From positions 1 to 64,000 of the forward strand of contig CAZFQG010000001.1 of NCBI GenBank assembly GCA_964520785.1: 64,000 bases of DNA, written 5' to 3'. The notes beneath the pieces were generated by a model that saw nothing but the letters and a program-made list of their open reading frames with translations, was not told where the DNA came from and did not search any database. The DNA is from CAZFQG01 sp964520785 (lineage in GTDB: Bacteria; Planctomycetota; Planctomycetia; Pirellulales; Thermoguttaceae). Both the position numbers and the translations under genes were made by a program. Below, one piece after another: positions 24,543-33,354 of the stretch (the stretch's first letter is position 1; each line of letters starts with the position of its first letter).

Positions 24543-27500
24543 TTATTCGTGGTCGACGACCCGGCTGGAGATGGTTCCGCGGTCGGTCTTCTGCTCGGCT
24601 GCGGATCGTTTCGCCGGGGCCGTTTCCTTCGTATTGACACCGTCAGCCCTCCGCTCCACCCCCTTCAACTCCACCGTTCCCAAATCGACCGCCTCATCGT
24701 CGCCCCGTTCGGACCTCTTGGAAACCGTAAACACCCGCGAGCAGGACGCGATAGTCCGGTCCGTCGGAGCCTCCGCGCGGAGTTGATACTCACCTGGGCG
24801 AATGTTGTCGAAATAGAACGACCCGTCTGATTCCACCTTACCATAGTAGGCGTACCCGCGAGGCCTTGCGTTGAATTCGTCGACGAGCGTCTGATGAGTC
24901 TTTCCCTCCGGAGTCTCCAGCCATTCCTGGTACAACTGCCTCCCCGGGCGATTCTCTCGTACGGCCGGGTCATTGAGATACGCGGTCGGCCGCGGAGGCT
25001 CGACCCATGGGCCGAGAGTGACCGTCGCGCGAGCCCAGTCCGGCGTTCCTTTGACGCCGTCGGACAAGGTGAACTTCCCGGTGACCGTTTTCCCACCACG
25101 GCCCAGGTCGACGCGAGCCGTCTTTCCGGAGACGAATTCCACCTCCGCTTGATGCGTCGTAGACCATAGGCTCCCGGAGCCCTCTTTCCGGACGACGCAT
25201 CGCATCACCGATCCCTTTCCGGGAAAGAGCCGGTCGAACTGGAAACGTCCCTGGGCGTCCGTTTGTATGCGGTAATCGAGGACAATCCGTTCGCGAATCC
25301 TCTCCAATGCGGAAAGGTCTTGTCTTTGTCGCCGCGGCTCGTGAAAATGCAGACGAATCGCTTCGTTCGTTTTCGGCTTGCCTCGCAGGGAAAAGGTCCC
25401 TTCCAGGCGCGCCCAGGGGCGAATTGTGATGTCGTTTGCCCCCTCCCCGCCGGTTACCTCGCCGAATCCCCGTTTGTCCAAGGCGAGTAGGACATACGGT
25501 TCGTCTTGCGGCGGCAAGGAGAATTTCCCGTCGGGACCGGTTCGCGCGCTCAGATGGAGATGGAGTTCACCCACGGACCCGTTGTTAAGGTTGACGCCCC
25601 GGGTGGCCGTCACGAGGACCACTTCTACGTCGGCCGCCGGGTTGCCCTCGGGATCGCGGACCGTTCCGGTGACGGGATCGGCCGGGCGGAGCTTCACGTC
25701 GAAGGTGGCATATCGCTCGTCTACCTTGAGATGACGCGGTTGGCAGGGAAGGAACCTCTCCGCTTCGATCCGAACAACCCGGCGGCCTTCCCCCGAGGTG
25801 TTCCAGGTCTTGCGGTACTCGCCGTTCTCGTTCCGGACGCGGAAGCCGTCTCTCCAGAGGAAGTCCATTTCTTCCACCCCTAGCCAGAATTTTTCCACCA
25901 GACGGAATTCCGTCACCGGCTCACCGGTCTCGGCGTTGGTGACACGGCCAGCGATCGTCCAGCCGCCTTTCCGCAGGGTGACGACGTGTTCTTCATCTCC
26001 CGGAGAAAGTACCTTCTCCACGCGTTCATACCCGTCCTTGTGGATGGAGACCTGCGGTTTCTCCTTCGGGATCCAAAGGCGACTCCAGCGGCCCTCGTCA
26101 TCCGTCCGCGGATCGGGGCCCTTGCCGGATTGCGCCGCGAGGCGGTAGTCGAGCAGGGAACCCGCGCTCAACCCAATGGTGTCCACGGCGGCGCCGGAAA
26201 GCGGATTTCCCTCGTCGTCGAGGACGCGGATTCGGATCGGCTTTCCTTCCACCACGCTCAGGTCGAAGGTCTTCTTGTCTGCGGCGACCTCCGCTTCGCG
26301 CGAGCCCGGCGCGTAGCCTTCCGCCGCCACCGCCAGCGTATACTCACCCGGCTCACATCCGGGAAGCCGGTAGGCGCCCTTTTCGTCGGTGATCGCTTCA
26401 ACGGACGGCGCCCGCATCGGATCGACGAACAACCCGACCAGTGCCCCGGGCAACGGCCGGCCCTTCGGACCCCGCACCGTTCCGGTCACGACGATCCCCG
26501 GCCGCACCGTCAGCACGGCGGTTCCGGCTCGCAGTTCCTCGACCGAAAACTGTCTCAGATCGACCGCGGGTCCGTTCACGTATTCTCTATGCCGGACTTC
26601 GACACTTACGTCGAACCCTTCCAGGTCCGCCGGGATTTGCTCGCACCGCCATTTTCCTTCCGCGTCGGTCTCGGACGTATCGTGAATGGACCACCACAGG
26701 ACCCCGTCCGGCGCCCGTTTCCGCCCGTCGACGGTTACCTTAGCCCCGGTGACGGGTCGCCCCGCTTCGTCGCGAACGACCCCGCCGAACGTCGTGCCCG
26801 GTTCCAGTGTGGCGGTGAATCGATCGGGGATGTTCTTCAAGTCGAGGTTCCGGCAATCCCAACTTCCGCCCACCGTCACCCGCCGCGGCGTATGAAGAAG
26901 AATCTGAAGGTTCTTCATTTCCTCCAGTATGGGCGTCTCGATCACCGCGATTCCCTCTTCGTTCGTCTTATACCGATCCGGCCCGTGCGGGACGTCGGTC
27001 ATGGCGCGAACCGTGACGCCGACGTCGGCGAGTGGCTTGCCGTTGGGGTCGACGGTGAGGACCCGCACGGAGCGAGTGGGGGGTCTGGATGTTTCTTTTT
27101 TGGCCTCCGGCGGGGCGTTTTCCTCTGAGGCGCCGACTTCTGTCTTTCTTTCATCGGGGGCTCGCTCATCCGGTGCCGACTCCTTCGCGTCCGCCCCCTT
27201 CACCGCTTCCAGCACCAGTTCCCCCAAATCCATCGCCTCGTCACTCCGTCCGCCCGGCATCTCCGCGACGGAAACAGCCTTCGTAAGCCCGGCGATCTCG
27301 TCGCCAAATCCGGTTTTCCCGGTGGGGGGCAGGGATTCGAGGTGGACGTTCAGTTCATATTTCCCGGCCGGGACATCGTCGAAGACGAACGTACCGTCGA
27401 CGCGGACCGCGGCGGCGTAGGTGAAGTCGTCGGGAGTTCTCTCGGCCGGCGTCAAGGAGGCGGATGCGCAATTCCAGTCTGGCTTCTGCTCGATCGCGGG

Positions 27501-30152
27501 AGGCACGGCGAGCCGTCCGACGATCGGCCGACCGGCCCGGCTGAGATCGACGTGGGCCGTCTCGCCGGGAGACAATTCCACTTCGGCGGTGTAGGTCGGA
27601 ATTCCGACGCTCGCCCGGCCGCGCTGTTGCGTGAGGTATCGGGTGATGCGTCCTTTTTCGGGAGCGACCCGGTCGAAGACGAAACGTCCCTCGGAATCGG
27701 TCCGCGTCTTGTAATCGAAGGTGAGCCGCTCGGCGATTCGCTCGAAGGGGGTCGGGTCCTTCCGGTTCGAAAGCGGGGCGCCGATCTTGAGCGTGATCTC
27801 CTCCTCCGCCGCCGCACGGCCGCCGATCCGGAATGTTCCCTCGACACGTGCCCACCGGTGCAACTTGATGTTTGCCGTGTCTTCGCGGCTCTCGACCTTG
27901 GCGAATCCGTCCTCACGGAACGCGACCAGGACGTATGGTTCGGCCCGCGGCGGCAGTGTGAAACGGCCGTCGGCTCCCGTTTGGACGGTCGGGAGAGGAG
28001 CATAGGAAGAGCGCGCGTTGTTCTCGAAACGGACCCTGCGATCCGCGGTAACCATTGTCACCGGAACTCCGGCCGCGGGGGTCCCGTCGGGCCCGCGGAC
28101 GATCCCGGCGATCGGCGTTCCCTTGCGGAGCCCCACGTGAAACGTCACCTCCCGCTCGTCGGTGCCGATCCGTCTCGGTTCACTGGGGAGGTAGCCGTCC
28201 GCTTCTATCCGTATAGCCCGCTGGGGATTTCCGGCGATATTCCAGGAGTTCCGGTATTTGCCCTCCTTGTCCTGGACCGCCAGGTCTTCTCTCCATCGAA
28301 TCTCGTCATCCTCGGACCTGCCCCAATGTCCTTCGACCAGGCGGAATTCGGTCACCGGCTCGTTCGTCTCGCCGTCCGTTACCCGGCCGGAAACGGCCCA
28401 CCCGCCCTCGTTCAGCGTAACGAGATGTTCTTCCTCGCTTGGGCCGAGCGTGACGTTCACCTTCTCGTAGCCCTCCTTGCGGATCACGAACCAGAGCGAT
28501 TCTCCCGGAAGCCAGAGCCGGCCCCAACGTCCTTCCGAATCCGTCTCTAAACTCCGCCGGCTCTTCGACTCTCGGTCGTATTTTCCATCCAGGGAGAGCG
28601 TCTCCCGGTCAATTGCCGTCAGAACGGCGGCTCCCGGCAGCGGCTTTCCCTCCGTATCGACCACCTTGATCCGGATCGGTTTCCCCTCGACAAGACTTAG
28701 GTCGAACGTCCGCCGGTTTGAATCGACCTCCAACCGCCGCGACCCGGGGGCGTATCCCTTCTTCACGACCGCCAGCGTGTATTCGCCCGGCTTGCACGGG
28801 GGCAACCGATAGCGGCCCTTTTCATCCGTCGTCGTTACGGGATAGTCCAATTGCGTATACGTGACGAACCGCCCCACCAGGGCCCCGGCAACCGGTCGAC
28901 CCTTCGGATCCCTCACCGTTCCTTCCACTTGGACTTTCGCCGGGCCACCGCCTGCTTCAGAAACCTCTCCCTTCGCCGATTCCTCGACGACCTCTTTTTC
29001 CGTCTCGGCCGCCACCTCCGCCCGCGTCAACCCCACCCCCGCCAACAACACGGCTCCCAGTAACCCCAAGACCACCGTCGCCGCCACCACCCTCCGCCGT
29101 AGCGGCGCGGCGAACACGGCCCTCTCCAGCGCCGCCACCCGGCGGCGGACGTCGCAACGGCGCGCCATGGCCAGCCCGACGGCCGGGAATGTGGCGGACG
29201 CGGCGTCTTCCAGCGCCACCTTGGCGAGGGTGCGGCAGTAGCTTCGGACATCGCCGAGATAGGAGGCGGAGACGGCGTCGCAAACGGCGTCACAGGCCCT
29301 GCGGTGGGCCGAGGCGATCCGCCATGCGAGCGGGTGGAACCAGAGGGGGATGGAGACGGCTTGGAGGATCAGGTTCCAGGCGAAATCGGCCGAGCGGACG
29401 TGGGACAGTTCGTGGGCGAGGATGCCGGGGAGCCTGGAGGTGTAGTCGGCGCGGCACATCTTTTCGGGAAGGACCAGGACCGGGCGGAGGATGCCGAAGA
29501 TGAAGGGGATGGTGAATTTGGGCGACTGGAGGACACGGATTCGGCGGCGGCAGCCCAGGTCGGCGGCGAGGCGGCGGACTTCGGCGAGGATTGAATCCGG
29601 GGCGGACGTGCAAGAGCGGGCCAGATGCCGGGACAGGCGAGCATGGCCGGCAAAAAGGCGCAATGCGAGGGCCGTGATTCCGAGAGGCCAGAGGATCAGA
29701 AGGACGGTTCGCCATGGAATCGAAGCGCGATTAGCCGTCGACGTTTCTGTCGGTACCGTCACCGCCGGAGTCCGAGGTGCCGTCGGTGGAGGGTCAATCG
29801 GCATTGACATCTCGCGCGAAACTACGGCGTCGGGCGGGATTGGCTTGAACGCAACTTCTTCCACGCCAACCGGTTCCGAAGGAACGACCGGTACAGCGAA
29901 AGTCGTCTCCGGCATCGGAATCCCCACTTCCACCACCGGCAGACCGAAACTCCAAACCGCCACGAGCATCACCCCGCACGCGGTTCCCCGCCACAGCAGG
30001 ACCCGCCATCGCGGGTTGAAGCGGGCGAGGGCAACGTGGAGGAACCAGGCGAGGGTCAGAAGCAGCGTCGTTTTCAGCATTAACACGGCCCACGTCGGCA
30101 TGGTGAGGGCTTCGGCCAAGCCGGCCCACAAAGAATCGATTTCAGTCATCAT
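24543..30152 (-). CDS. Giant BlaR1-like M56 metallopeptidase sensor with repeated beta-sandwich domains
   Basis: An 1869-residue membrane protein of the BlaR1/MecR1 (M56) class, which cleaves its cognate BlaI-type repressor after sensing a signal. Membrane helices lie near residues 21-41, 52-71, 145-165 and 353-373. The zinc site is HELSH (247-251) with the downstream WFHPLAWR and RACDAVCD helices. In place of a penicillin-binding sensor domain the protein has about 1490 extracytoplasmic residues of carboxypeptidase-regulatory-like beta-sandwich domains. A block of about 600 residues occurs twice (about 407-1000 and 1220-1840), separated by two further such domains. The start overlaps the blaI-like stop by four bases (ATGA), so the two are translationally coupled. 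The ligand is unknown; a beta-lactam is not indicated. Confidence 0.88.
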   Translation of the reverse strand: MMTEIDSLWAGLAEALTMPTWAVLMLKTTLLLTLAWFLHVALARFNPRWRVLLWRGTACGVMLVAVWSFGLPVVEVGIPMPETTFAVPVVPSEPVGVEEVAFKPIPPDAVVSREMSMPIDPPPTAPRTPAVTVPTETSTANRASIPWRTVLLILWPLGITALALRLFAGHARLSRHLARSCTSAPDSILAEVRRLAADLGCRRRIRVLQSPKFTIPFIFGILRPVLVLPEKMCRADYTSRLPGILAHELSHVRSADFAWNLILQAVSIPLWFHPLAWRIASAHRRACDAVCDAVSASYLGDVRSYCRTLAKVALEDAASATFPAVGLAMARRCDVRRRVAALERAVFAAPLRRRVVAATVVLGLLGAVLLAGVGLTRAEVAAETEKEVVEESAKGEVSEAGGGPAKVQVEGTVRDPKGRPVAGALVGRFVTYTQLDYPVTTTDEKGRYRLPPCKPGEYTLAVVKKGYAPGSRRLEVDSNRRTFDLSLVEGKPIRIKVVDTEGKPLPGAAVLTAIDRETLSLDGKYDRESKSRRSLETDSEGRWGRLWLPGESLWFVIRKEGYEKVNVTLGPSEEEHLVTLNEGGWAVSGRVTDGETNEPVTEFRLVEGHWGRSEDDEIRWREDLAVQDKEGKYRNSWNIAGNPQRAIRIEADGYLPSEPRRIGTDEREVTFHVGLRKGTPIAGIVRGPDGTPAAGVPVTMVTADRRVRFENNARSSYAPLPTVQTGADGRFTLPPRAEPYVLVAFREDGFAKVESREDTANIKLHRWARVEGTFRIGGRAAAEEEITLKIGAPLSNRKDPTPFERIAERLTFDYKTRTDSEGRFVFDRVAPEKGRITRYLTQQRGRASVGIPTYTAEVELSPGETAHVDLSRAGRPIVGRLAVPPAIEQKPDWNCASASLTPAERTPDDFTYAAAVRVDGTFVFDDVPAGKYELNVHLESLPPTGKTGFGDEIAGLTKAVSVAEMPGGRSDEAMDLGELVLEAVKGADAKESAPDERAPDERKTEVGASEENAPPEAKKETSRPPTRSVRVLTVDPNGKPLADVGVTVRAMTDVPHGPDRYKTNEEGIAVIETPILEEMKNLQILLHTPRRVTVGGSWDCRNLDLKNIPDRFTATLEPGTTFGGVVRDEAGRPVTGAKVTVDGRKRAPDGVLWWSIHDTSETDAEGKWRCEQIPADLEGFDVSVEVRHREYVNGPAVDLRQFSVEELRAGTAVLTVRPGIVVTGTVRGPKGRPLPGALVGLFVDPMRAPSVEAITDEKGAYRLPGCEPGEYTLAVAAEGYAPGSREAEVAADKKTFDLSVVEGKPIRIRVLDDEGNPLSGAAVDTIGLSAGSLLDYRLAAQSGKGPDPRTDDEGRWSRLWIPKEKPQVSIHKDGYERVEKVLSPGDEEHVVTLRKGGWTIAGRVTNAETGEPVTEFRLVEKFWLGVEEMDFLWRDGFRVRNENGEYRKTWNTSGEGRRVVRIEAERFLPCQPRHLKVDERYATFDVKLRPADPVTGTVRDPEGNPAADVEVVLVTATRGVNLNNGSVGELHLHLSARTGPDGKFSLPPQDEPYVLLALDKRGFGEVTGGEGANDITIRPWARLEGTFSLRGKPKTNEAIRLHFHEPRRQRQDLSALERIRERIVLDYRIQTDAQGRFQFDRLFPGKGSVMRCVVRKEGSGSLWSTTHQAEVEFVSGKTARVDLGRGGKTVTGKFTLSDGVKGTPDWARATVTLGPWVEPPRPTAYLNDPAVRENRPGRQLYQEWLETPEGKTHQTLVDEFNARPRGYAYYGKVESDGSFYFDNIRPGEYQLRAEAPTDRTIASCSRVFTVSKRSERGDDEAVDLGTVELKGVERRADGVNTKETAPAKRSAAEQKTDRGTISSRVVDHE

Positions 30153-30541
30153 TTCTTCTCCTTTCGGCCGGGCTTCTCCGAAGAGGCGTCACGCTCCTCG
30201 GAAAGCCGTTTCAATTCGAGCAAGTCTTCCTCGGATAGTCTCTCGGAGCGGATCAACTGGCACAGAAGCGTCTCGACGGACCCGTCGCAGCAGACCCGGG
30301 CCAGGTCGCGGACCATCGTCCGAAACGCCGACTCTTTAGGAGTTTTCGCCCTGTAGAAATACGCCTTTCCGACGCGGCGGCGCGAGAGGTGGCCCTTTTC
30401 GAGCAGGATTGACAGGTAGGAGCGGAGCGAGGAATTCGTGATCTCCCACGGGAACCGGCGCTCAATCTCGGCCGGTTTCAATTCCTCCCGCTCCCAGAGA
30501 ATCCGCATCACCTCCAACTCACCCTGGGTAAACTTCGGCAT
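30149..30541 (-). CDS. BlaI/MecI/CopY-family transcriptional repressor
   Basis: A 130-residue repressor. The winged-helix domain has the family start FTQGELEVMRILWEREELKPAEIERR, followed by NSSLRSYLSILLEKGHLSRRRVGKAYFY, the recognition helix and wing. The C-terminal helices (AFRTMVRDLARVCCDGSVETLLCQLIRSE) form the dimer and hold the site that M56 proteases cut in this family. The charged tail (SSEKPGRKEKK) runs straight into the M56 gene. GGGAGG precedes the ATG. Two perfect palindromes at its promoter are the likely operators, so the pair is presumably autorepressed and induced when the M56 partner is activated. Confidence 0.9.
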   Translation of the reverse strand: MPKFTQGELEVMRILWEREELKPAEIERRFPWEITNSSLRSYLSILLEKGHLSRRRVGKAYFYRAKTPKESAFRTMVRDLARVCCDGSVETLLCQLIRSERLSEEDLLELKRLSEERDASSEKPGRKEKK

Positions 30542-30568
30542 AATGAGCCTCCCGTGCTATGGTTCCAT

Positions 30569-30600
30569 GTCACAACTGCGGATTTTACCGCAGTTGTGAC
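30569..30600. promoter_or_regulatory. Candidate BlaI operator 1 (perfect 13-bp palindrome)
   Basis: GTCACAACTGCGG and CCGCAGTTGTGAC are perfect inverted repeats around the 6-nt spacer ATTTTA. On the minus strand the spacer is the proposed -10 box of the blaI-like promoter, so a bound repressor would block it. There is no T-run on either side, which argues against a terminator. Confidence 0.65.
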
Positions 30601-30610
30601 GGCACCGCAA
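30582..30610 (-). promoter_or_regulatory. Putative blaI-like promoter
   Basis: On the minus strand TTGCGG (-35, 30605-30610) is followed after 17 bp by TAAAAT (-10, 30582-30587), one mismatch from TATAAT. The -10 is the spacer of operator 1. Confidence 0.5.
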
Positions 30611-30614
30611 TAGC

Positions 30615-30636
30615 ATCTGCGGATTTTTCCGCAGAT
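30615..30636. promoter_or_regulatory. Candidate BlaI operator 2 (perfect 8-bp palindrome)
   Basis: ATCTGCGG and CCGCAGAT flank the spacer ATTTTT. It shares the CTGCGG-N6-CCGCAG core with operator 1. The centres of the two dyads are 41 bp apart, about four helical turns, so dimers would lie on the same face of the DNA. This site is just upstream of the proposed -35. Confidence 0.55.
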
Positions 30637-30714
30637 TATCCTCAAAACACCTACCCCCAAAAAAGTGTGGGCATGATCTTGCCGTACGCCCCCGCGTTTC
30701 GGTCGCGTCGCGAC

Positions 30715-31521
30715 CTACTCCGTGCCCTCCGCCACCAGTTCCAATACCCCGAACAGGGGCCGGTGGTCCGAGGCGATCGGTTCTTTCAGCACGCGGACCT
30801 CGATTACCTTCCAGCGGTCGGCGGGGCGGTAGAGGAGATAGTCGATCTGCCGGGTCGGCTCGTCGACCGGGAAGGTGAGGAGCGCCTCGGCCCCGGTGGC
30901 GTTCCGCCAGGTCTTCGCGAAGGCGCGCATCGTGGGGCTGTCCGGGACGGCGTTCAAGTCGCCGGCCAGAATCGCCGGACCCTTCAGAAAGCCGGCCAGC
31001 CGGTGTTCGATGAGCGGGGGAGACTCCAGTCGGGGCGTCTGGGAGGTGTCGAGATGGGTGGCGATAAACGAGAACACCGGTCGCGGTGCGCCGGAAGAAG
31101 GGAGTTCGAGCGACACGCACAAGGCGCTTCGAGGTTCGCCCGGCAGGGGGATGCACCGCGAATCGACGATCGGGAGCTTCGTTAGGACCGCGTTTCCGTA
31201 TTCGCCTCCGCGGTAGGGCATGGATGCGCCGAACACGGCCTTCATCTTGGTCAGCCGGCCCAGTTCCTCCGCCTGGTCCACGCCGCCGGTCCGCTCGGTC
31301 TTCCGGTCGACCTCCTGAAGGGAAACGACGTCCGGGGCGACGGAGTCGATCACGCCGGCGATCCGCTTCAGATCGAGCTTCCCGTCCACCCCTTCACCGT
31401 GATGGATGTTGTAACTGAGCACGCGGATGCGCACGGCGGATGCCGCTTCCTCCGCAAGCGAACTGGACTGGATCAGCAACGGCAACACCGCCGCGACGAC
31501 GATTCTCGAAATCCGCATCAT
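30715..31521 (-). CDS. Exported endonuclease/exonuclease/phosphatase-family protein
   Basis: A protein of about 268 residues with a signal peptide (MMRISRIVVAAVLPLLIQSS, cleavage near SLA) and one EEP domain, the fold of DNase I, sphingomyelinase and inositol-phosphate phosphatases. Motifs present: VLSYNIHHGEG (metal-binding Asn), VSLQEVD (Glu), ATHLD, LAGDLNAVPDSP (Asp-x-Asn pair) and the terminal SDHRPLF (Asp-His). The catalytic set is complete. The substrate may be a nucleic acid or a phosphodiester lipid; the sequence does not tell. The start at 31521 is chosen to give the signal peptide; an in-frame start at 31665 would bury it. Two ATGs are adjacent. It lies upstream of the blaI-like pair on the same strand, but 174 nt with a promoter separate them. 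Confidence 0.85.
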   Translation of the reverse strand: MMRISRIVVAAVLPLLIQSSSLAEEAASAVRIRVLSYNIHHGEGVDGKLDLKRIAGVIDSVAPDVVSLQEVDRKTERTGGVDQAEELGRLTKMKAVFGASMPYRGGEYGNAVLTKLPIVDSRCIPLPGEPRSALCVSLELPSSGAPRPVFSFIATHLDTSQTPRLESPPLIEHRLAGFLKGPAILAGDLNAVPDSPTMRAFAKTWRNATGAEALLTFPVDEPTRQIDYLLYRPADRWKVIEVRVLKEPIASDHRPLFGVLELVAEGTE

Positions 31522-31748
31522 GTCGTGTTCTCTTTCGTACAAAGGAATGCCGCCCTTTTGAAGCGGGCCGAACGTCTCCGCGATCCAATCTTCGCGGCGT
31601 CTTCGGATATGTCTCAGGTTTTCACCACTTGAGTGAATGGAAGCGTCGGCATCGACCCGTCGCACGAAACGAAACCCATTCGTTATTCGTGGCGGCCCCT
31701 CCTATTACGCGTGCAAGGAAGCGGCCGCCCAATTCGACGACGTGCCGC

Positions 31749-32930
31749 TTAGCGATCATCGGCCGCCGCTTCCCTCAAGACGCTCTTTCTGTATTCCGCC
31801 GGCGACATTCCGGTCAGGCGGCGGAAAGTCATTCTCAGATGACGCGTGTCGGTGAAGCCGCATCGCCTGGCCAATTGTTCCAGGCGGATCGCCCCATTTT
31901 CGACCAACCGTCTCTTCGCCTCCTCAACGCGGACCTCCGAAAGGAACTGGTGGGGGGTGCGCCCCAAACACTTCCGAAATCGCCTCTCGAGGTTGCGGCG
32001 CGAGATATCGTCGAGCGACTCGAGCGCCTGGACGGAAATCTCGCAATCGTAATTGTCTTGGATGTAGGCGACCGCCTTCGCGACGACCGGATCGTCAATC
32101 GCCATGATCTCCGTGGACTTCCGCGCCACGACCGGTTTGGGGGGCAGGGCGACCGGTACTTTGGGAACCTCCTCCCCCAGCATCAGCCGGTCCAGAATCG
32201 CCGCCGCTTCGCGACCCAATCGCCGATAGTCCGGCGGAACACTCGTCAGCGGGACCGACGCATAACGGCAAACGATCTCATTATTCTCGACGCCCACGAC
32301 CGCGACGTCCTCCGGTACCCGTAATTCCATTTCCAGGCAGGTGTCGATGACGATGCTCGCCCGGGGGTCATGCACGGCGAGAATTCCCACCGGTTTCTCC
32401 AGCGAGTTCAACCAATCTTGAAGCCGTTTGTGCCATTTCACCCAAGGAGACCGCCGATTCGTGTAGTTCGGGACTTCCAATACGGAGCATGTCGCGCCCG
32501 ACTCATTGACCCGTTTGACGAATCCGTCGCGTCGGCGCTGGGAGAAAGGGGTGTTCTCCAAACCGTAGTAGCCGAACCGCCGGAACCCCCGTTCCAGGAG
32601 ATGCTCCGCGGCGCAACGGCCGATCAACTCCTGATCGAACGTCACCGAAGGGAGCCCGCTGACGTCGAGACTACCACCGCACGACACGACCGGCCAAGGG
32701 AACCGCCGCGCCGCCCGTAAGTCTTGTTGGGTGACGATTCGCATCAAAACGCCGTCCCCCTTCCACCCGGCGAGACTTGGCAATGCCATATTGATGAACG
32801 GCTCGGGATTGACGTACAGGGTCCACTTGCGGCGCTCGTGGGCGTAGTCGCTGACTCCCTTGAGCATCTGCGCATACGCTTGGTGGGCGGTCGAGAATAA
32901 GACGGCGACGCGACGCTTTCGATGGGGCAT
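31749..32930 (-). CDS. XylR-type regulator (LacI-like sensor plus AraC HTH)
   Basis: A 393-residue regulator with the layout of XylR: a sugar-binding LacI/periplasmic-binding-like domain at the N-terminus (RRVAVLFSTAHQAYAQMLKGVSDYA, VTFDQELIGRCAAEHLLERGFRRFGYYG, VPEDVAVVGVENNE, LTSVPPDYRRLGREAA) and an AraC double helix-turn-helix at the end (DCEISVQALESL, ISRRNLERRFRKCLGRTPHQFL, and RLEQLARRCGFTDTRHLRMTFRRLTGMSPAEYRK). Such proteins bind a sugar and activate uptake or breakdown genes. The ATG at 32930 is where family similarity begins; no strong Shine-Dalgarno is seen. It is divergent from the GH109-like gene, which is the likely target. The inducer is unknown. Confidence 0.88.
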   Translation of the reverse strand: MPHRKRRVAVLFSTAHQAYAQMLKGVSDYAHERRKWTLYVNPEPFINMALPSLAGWKGDGVLMRIVTQQDLRAARRFPWPVVSCGGSLDVSGLPSVTFDQELIGRCAAEHLLERGFRRFGYYGLENTPFSQRRRDGFVKRVNESGATCSVLEVPNYTNRRSPWVKWHKRLQDWLNSLEKPVGILAVHDPRASIVIDTCLEMELRVPEDVAVVGVENNEIVCRYASVPLTSVPPDYRRLGREAAAILDRLMLGEEVPKVPVALPPKPVVARKSTEIMAIDDPVVAKAVAYIQDNYDCEISVQALESLDDISRRNLERRFRKCLGRTPHQFLSEVRVEEAKRRLVENGAIRLEQLARRCGFTDTRHLRMTFRRLTGMSPAEYRKSVLREAAADDR

Positions 32931-33354
32931 GGCGGGAACGGATGGAAGTAAACGCTCCGGCGGCGACGAACCGCCGATTGGAAGAAACCGAATACCGAAA
33001 GCCGACACGCCGCCGGCGCTCAAGCAACTGAGCCGGCCTTCGAACAACTGACTCGTCCAGTAATTATAACACCCGTGCCGCAAAAGTGTACTTTTTTGCG
33101 CAAATAAGCCCTTGAAACACCCCGCAACTCGGAATTAGGATTAGAATGTACGTTCGTGTTTTGTTTATTCCTTGGTTTCGTCGGCGATTGTGCCGGGGAA
33201 TTCGCGATGAGCGATATCTCGGCACCGACGGTTCGCGTCGAAGAATCGCCGATCAACGCCGACCGCCGTGTTACCGGCGGCGCAGTGCCGCTTGTGACGT
33301 TCGCCTCGTCAGACGATACCCAGCCGCGGGCTTTCCGGCTCCGCGAGACATACC
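32931..33354. other. Divergent control region between xylR-like and GH109-like genes
   Basis: About 420 nt with no convincing gene. It contains a minus-strand -10 and a small palindrome, listed separately. A plus-strand promoter for the GH109-like gene could not be fixed. Confidence 0.4.
33063..33095 (-). promoter_or_regulatory. Candidate promoter and operator of the xylR-like gene
   Basis: On the minus strand a perfect TATAAT (33063-33068) lies about 135 nt upstream of the start codon. At -35 distance there is no TTGACA, but the palindrome AAAAGT-AC-ACTTTT (33082-33095) covers that position. This suggests autoregulation, or activation from the site. Confidence 0.35.

Noticed and set aside
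27089..28550. Long plus-strand frames over the M56 gene, up to 402 codons
   Set aside because: High-GC antisense shadows without start signals or domain content.
30569..30636. The tandem palindromes as transcription terminators of the exported EEP-family gene
   Set aside because: Neither hairpin is followed by a T-run on the minus strand, and their position and shared core fit operators better.
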